Assembly: GCF_019317285.1 (NCBI RefSeq)
Contig: NZ_CP079218.1
Span: forward strand, 1,426,001-1,490,000
From: Pedobacter sp. D749
GTDB taxonomy: Bacteria > Bacteroidota > Bacteroidia > Sphingobacteriales > Sphingobacteriaceae
DNA: 64,000 nt
Reading direction: 5' to 3'
Part shown: piece by piece, positions 61,710-64,000 of the stretch
How positions within the stretch are numbered: position 1 is the stretch's first letter
Layout: each line of letters opens with the position of its first letter
The notes under the pieces: generated by a model
Database searches by the model: none
Told to the model about the DNA's origin: nothing
The model's input: only the letters and a program-made list of their open reading frames with translations
Made by a program: the position numbers and the translations under genes

Positions 61710-61817
61710 TTGGACAGCTCAATACTATCATTAATACTACCAGAAGGGTTAACTGAATACTTTGAACTTGATAAGTTCGAACTTTCTGAAGGTTCTTATC
61801 ATATGTTGCATGAGTGA
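61710..61817 (+). pseudogene. Transposase N-terminal fragment (ISAon1-like)
   Basis: Thirty-five codons read LDSSILSLILPEGLTEYFEL, then DKFELSEGSYHMLHE and stop. The ILPEGLxEYFEL start resembles the N-terminal region of ISAon1-type transposases common in Bacteroidota. The remainder of the transposase is missing, so this is an IS relic. The assignment rests on a short stretch. Confidence 0.45.
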
Positions 61818-61974
61818 TTTTAGTGTTTAAGTCTCTTATACGCATTGATTTATTTTATTGATTATCAATTATTTATATCATTTAATGCCTTTTGGCTAAA
61901 TTTGTTTACCCTTTTCCCTGAGCGTTTTTAACCAGATGTATCAATAATATCGTGTGACATTAAAATTGATTGAT

Positions 61975-63190
61975 ATGCGAGGCAGCAACACGTTTGGTAT
62001 CCAATTCGTAGTTAGGATACCTAAATAACAAAAGAACGATCAGGCCACCGTTTTTGCCCGTATTTCAGTAAACGGCAGATGTTGTGAAATCTCCTTGAAA
62101 AAGAAAGTGAACCCTGAACAATGGACGATGTTAAAGGCAAAGCCCGTGACACAAAAGAAGAAACCCGTAAACTCATGACCACATAGAAAGGATACGAACA
62201 TTGATTGTGGACGGTTACCACAATTTGGTACAGCAAAAGAAAACCGTTACCGTAGATGCTGTTAAAGCTTTATTCCTAGGTACCGATCAAAGCGAATATA
62301 CATTAATTAAACTAGGTGAATACCATAACCGGGAATTGCTGGATAAGCTCGCTAAAGGTGCCATGAAAATATTATACTAAGCATAACTATATCCAAAAGT
62401 TCCTAAAGGAGAAGTGCCACCGTGCCGAGATTAGCCTTAGTGAGCTGAATGATAAATTTATCCTTGACTTTGAAAGCTATCTAAGCCGCCATCATCCTAA
62501 AGACCACCAAAAACCGTTGACCTATAACGGTATCATGAAACACATGGAACGGCTTTGCAAAATGGTGACCATGGCTGTCACCATGGACTGGATAGAAAAA
62601 GATCCTTTTGCCAAATACAAATTACACTTCGATAAAGTGGAACGGTTCTATCTGACCAAAGAAGAACTGGTGGTTATGGAGAAAAAGAAATTCCGTATCG
62701 AGCGTTTACAGATCGTTAAAGACCTTTCTATTTTTAGTTTTTACACGGGCTTGACGTATATCGATACAATGAATATAACAAGCGATATATCGTTAAAGTC
62801 ATAATGACGAGGACAGGCTGTTCGCCAGCGAGTAGAAAACAGATATCGATGTCAGGATGACCTTATTGCCGCAAGCAGAGGCATTGATCAAAAAATATAA
62901 AGATCATCCCAAAGCTGTAAACTATGGTACCTTGTTCCCGGTGATCTCCAATCAGAAAATGAATGCCTACCTGAAAGAGATCGCTGACGTGTGTAACATC
63001 AAATAAAGATATTATTTTTCATATTGCCCGGCATACATTTGCCACTACGGTGACCTTAAGCAATGGGGTTCCGATTGAAAGTATATCCAAGATGCTGGGT
63101 CATACGACCATCCGTACAACACAGACCTATGCCAAAGTGGTTGAACGGAAATTAAGCGAAGACATGGCTAATTTTAAAAAAAAAGGTTGC
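61975..63190 (+). pseudogene. Tyrosine recombinase/integrase pseudogene
   Basis: Pieces of a Bacteroidota-type integrase of about 400 residues lie in order but in shifting frames. They are MRGSNTFGIQFVVRIPK then stop then DQATVFARISVNGR (from 61975), VTVDAVKALFLGTDQSEYTL (about 62250), an intact 95-codon core-binding segment at 62517-62804 (MTYNGIMKHMERLCKMVTMA, then SFYTGLTYIDTMN), FHIARHTFATTVTL (about 63015) and MLGHTTIRTTQTYAKV (about 63090). Catalytic HxxR, His and Tyr are recognisable, but in-frame stops and several frameshifts kill the gene. It lies about 400 bp after a tRNA-Pro, a usual integration target. Confidence 0.88.
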
Positions 63191-63355
63191 GGGCTTAGAA
63201 TATTTACCATAGCGTTGATGCAGAAACACTATGGTAAATATTGTTAAAAGCAAGTACCCAATAAACCTTGAACACAATGCGTAATAGTTCAACTTATAAT
63301 TGCTGTTAATGCAGATATTTTTTAGAAGTTACCAGCGTCTACGGCTCTCGTGCTT

Positions 63356-63880
63356 TCATATCGTATAGCCAATCGTAATACCTATCCGCTGATTTCTCAA
63401 ACTATCTCCCTATTGATACCATTAAGGCAGGGCATCAAATTAGCTATACTGGCTCTTCCATTAAGCTGTAAGGTGAAATACTCCAGGAACTCCTATCCCA
63501 GTGTTACATTAAATCTCTAATTTACCTGCTTTCTGTAGATATATTCTTAATCATTACAAACTGGGCCGTCGTTTCTAAAGGCTACGCTACATTCATCCTT
63601 GGATCTGATATCTCCCAATAATATCACGATCCGAGTTCCAGTCCCCCCGATTCCATAGGCGCGGTACGGTCCTGCACTCAACAGTAATTGCTTCACCCAG
63701 AGCTTAGGCCTATAAAGCAAATTGACCTGTAATTATATGTATAGTTAGCCTTGACCTTAAAATTATTTGCTGCACCGTAAAAACCGCCACTTTCCTGTTT
63801 GAATCCTTTGAGCGTATAAAAAATCCGGGCTGGATTTAAAACTCACCAAACTAAAGGGAAATCCAATATAAGCCCAATGT
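63356..63880 (-). pseudogene. Decayed outer-membrane beta-barrel (porin-family) gene
   Basis: On the minus strand, fragments of a Bacteroidota outer-membrane barrel protein appear in different frames. They are IFYTLKGFKQESGGFYGAAN and NFKVKANYTYNY (about 63830-63720), SAGPYRAYGIGGTGTRIV (about 63685-63630), GVPGVFHLTA (about 63490) and LRNQRIGITIGYTI before the stop at 63356. AGPYxAYGIGG and the terminal LGY-like strand are typical of this porin family. Multiple stops and shifts show it is dead. The flanks 63191-63355 and 63881-64000 show nothing recognisable. Confidence 0.55.
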
Positions 63881-64000
63881 GTAAACAAAGAATGTTAAAA
63901 TATTTTATTTAATTTTTGGATCTATCAGTACAAATCTGCCCCTATCAATAATACATGGGAAGATTGTAACATTGATAGTTTTTAAAAATTTAAGGACATG

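Overview
The window looks like a chromosomal segment from a Bacteroidota bacterium, most likely a Pedobacter-like member of the Sphingobacteriaceae. This assignment is inferred from gene content and promoter style. The evidence is a SusC/SusD pair, an OmpP1/FadL-type porin, many short lipoproteins, paired POT peptide transporters, TAnnTTTG-type -7 promoter elements, a Bacteroidota-type tyrosine recombinase remnant, and AT-rich intergenic DNA full of short palindromic repeats.

Layout. 1-4.7 kb: purB, then four tandem paralogous mini-lipoproteins facing away from an ECF sigma factor gene, which is followed by a membrane-anchored anti-sigma/HtrA-like protease fusion. 4.7-8.3 kb: a 1-Cys peroxiredoxin, a cold-shock protein, and a complete IS3-family element lying between two copies of a structured ~430 bp repeat. 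8.3-23.2 kb: mostly housekeeping genes: a THUMP-like methyltransferase, a PLP-homeostasis/GNAT/aspartokinase operon, a DUF4296 lipoprotein with mutS2, a sugar dehydrogenase, scoAB, a LysM-RlpA-like protein with uridine kinase, dps and ubiD. 23.3-30.2 kb: a split lipoprotein gene, a four-gene operon ending in a histidine kinase and a NarL-type regulator, and a large secreted MG2-like protein. 30.5-37.7 kb: SusC/SusD, an OmpP1/FadL porin and a Gly/Tyr-rich lipoprotein. 37.8-50.3 kb: proS, a Cys/Met-metabolism PLP enzyme, TIGR02757, a Crp-like regulator, an orphan response regulator, a dinB-dnaE error-prone polymerase pair, a YdeI-like protein and a DPM1-like glycosyltransferase. 50.8-56.2 kb: two POT transporters, an unknown secreted protein and a thiolase. 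56.2-57.3 kb: a tandem array of ~218 bp hairpin-bearing repeats. 57.3-61.1 kb: an SPFH / membrane protein / Arc-type RHH operon, then a PgpH-like HD phosphodiesterase. 61.1-64 kb: tRNA-Ser(GCT), two identical tRNA-Pro(TGG), then decayed foreign DNA (transposase fragment, integrase pseudogene, outer-membrane barrel pseudogene).

The most interesting system is at 1.47-4.61 kb. The motif GGGTTAC, a 16-nt spacer and a TATTAA-like hexamer occurs upstream of each of the four mini-lipoproteins, and twice (spacers 17 and 16) upstream of the ECF sigma gene. This suggests an autoregulated envelope-stress regulon. Its anti-sigma factor carries its own periplasmic trypsin-like protease domain with an intact His-Asp-Ser triad. 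A second regulatory finding is an almost identical leader, containing a TTAG-N4-CTAA dyad, upstream of both scoA (16.8 kb) and the thiolase gene (56.2 kb). It would join two distant genes of acetoacetyl-CoA metabolism in one regulon.
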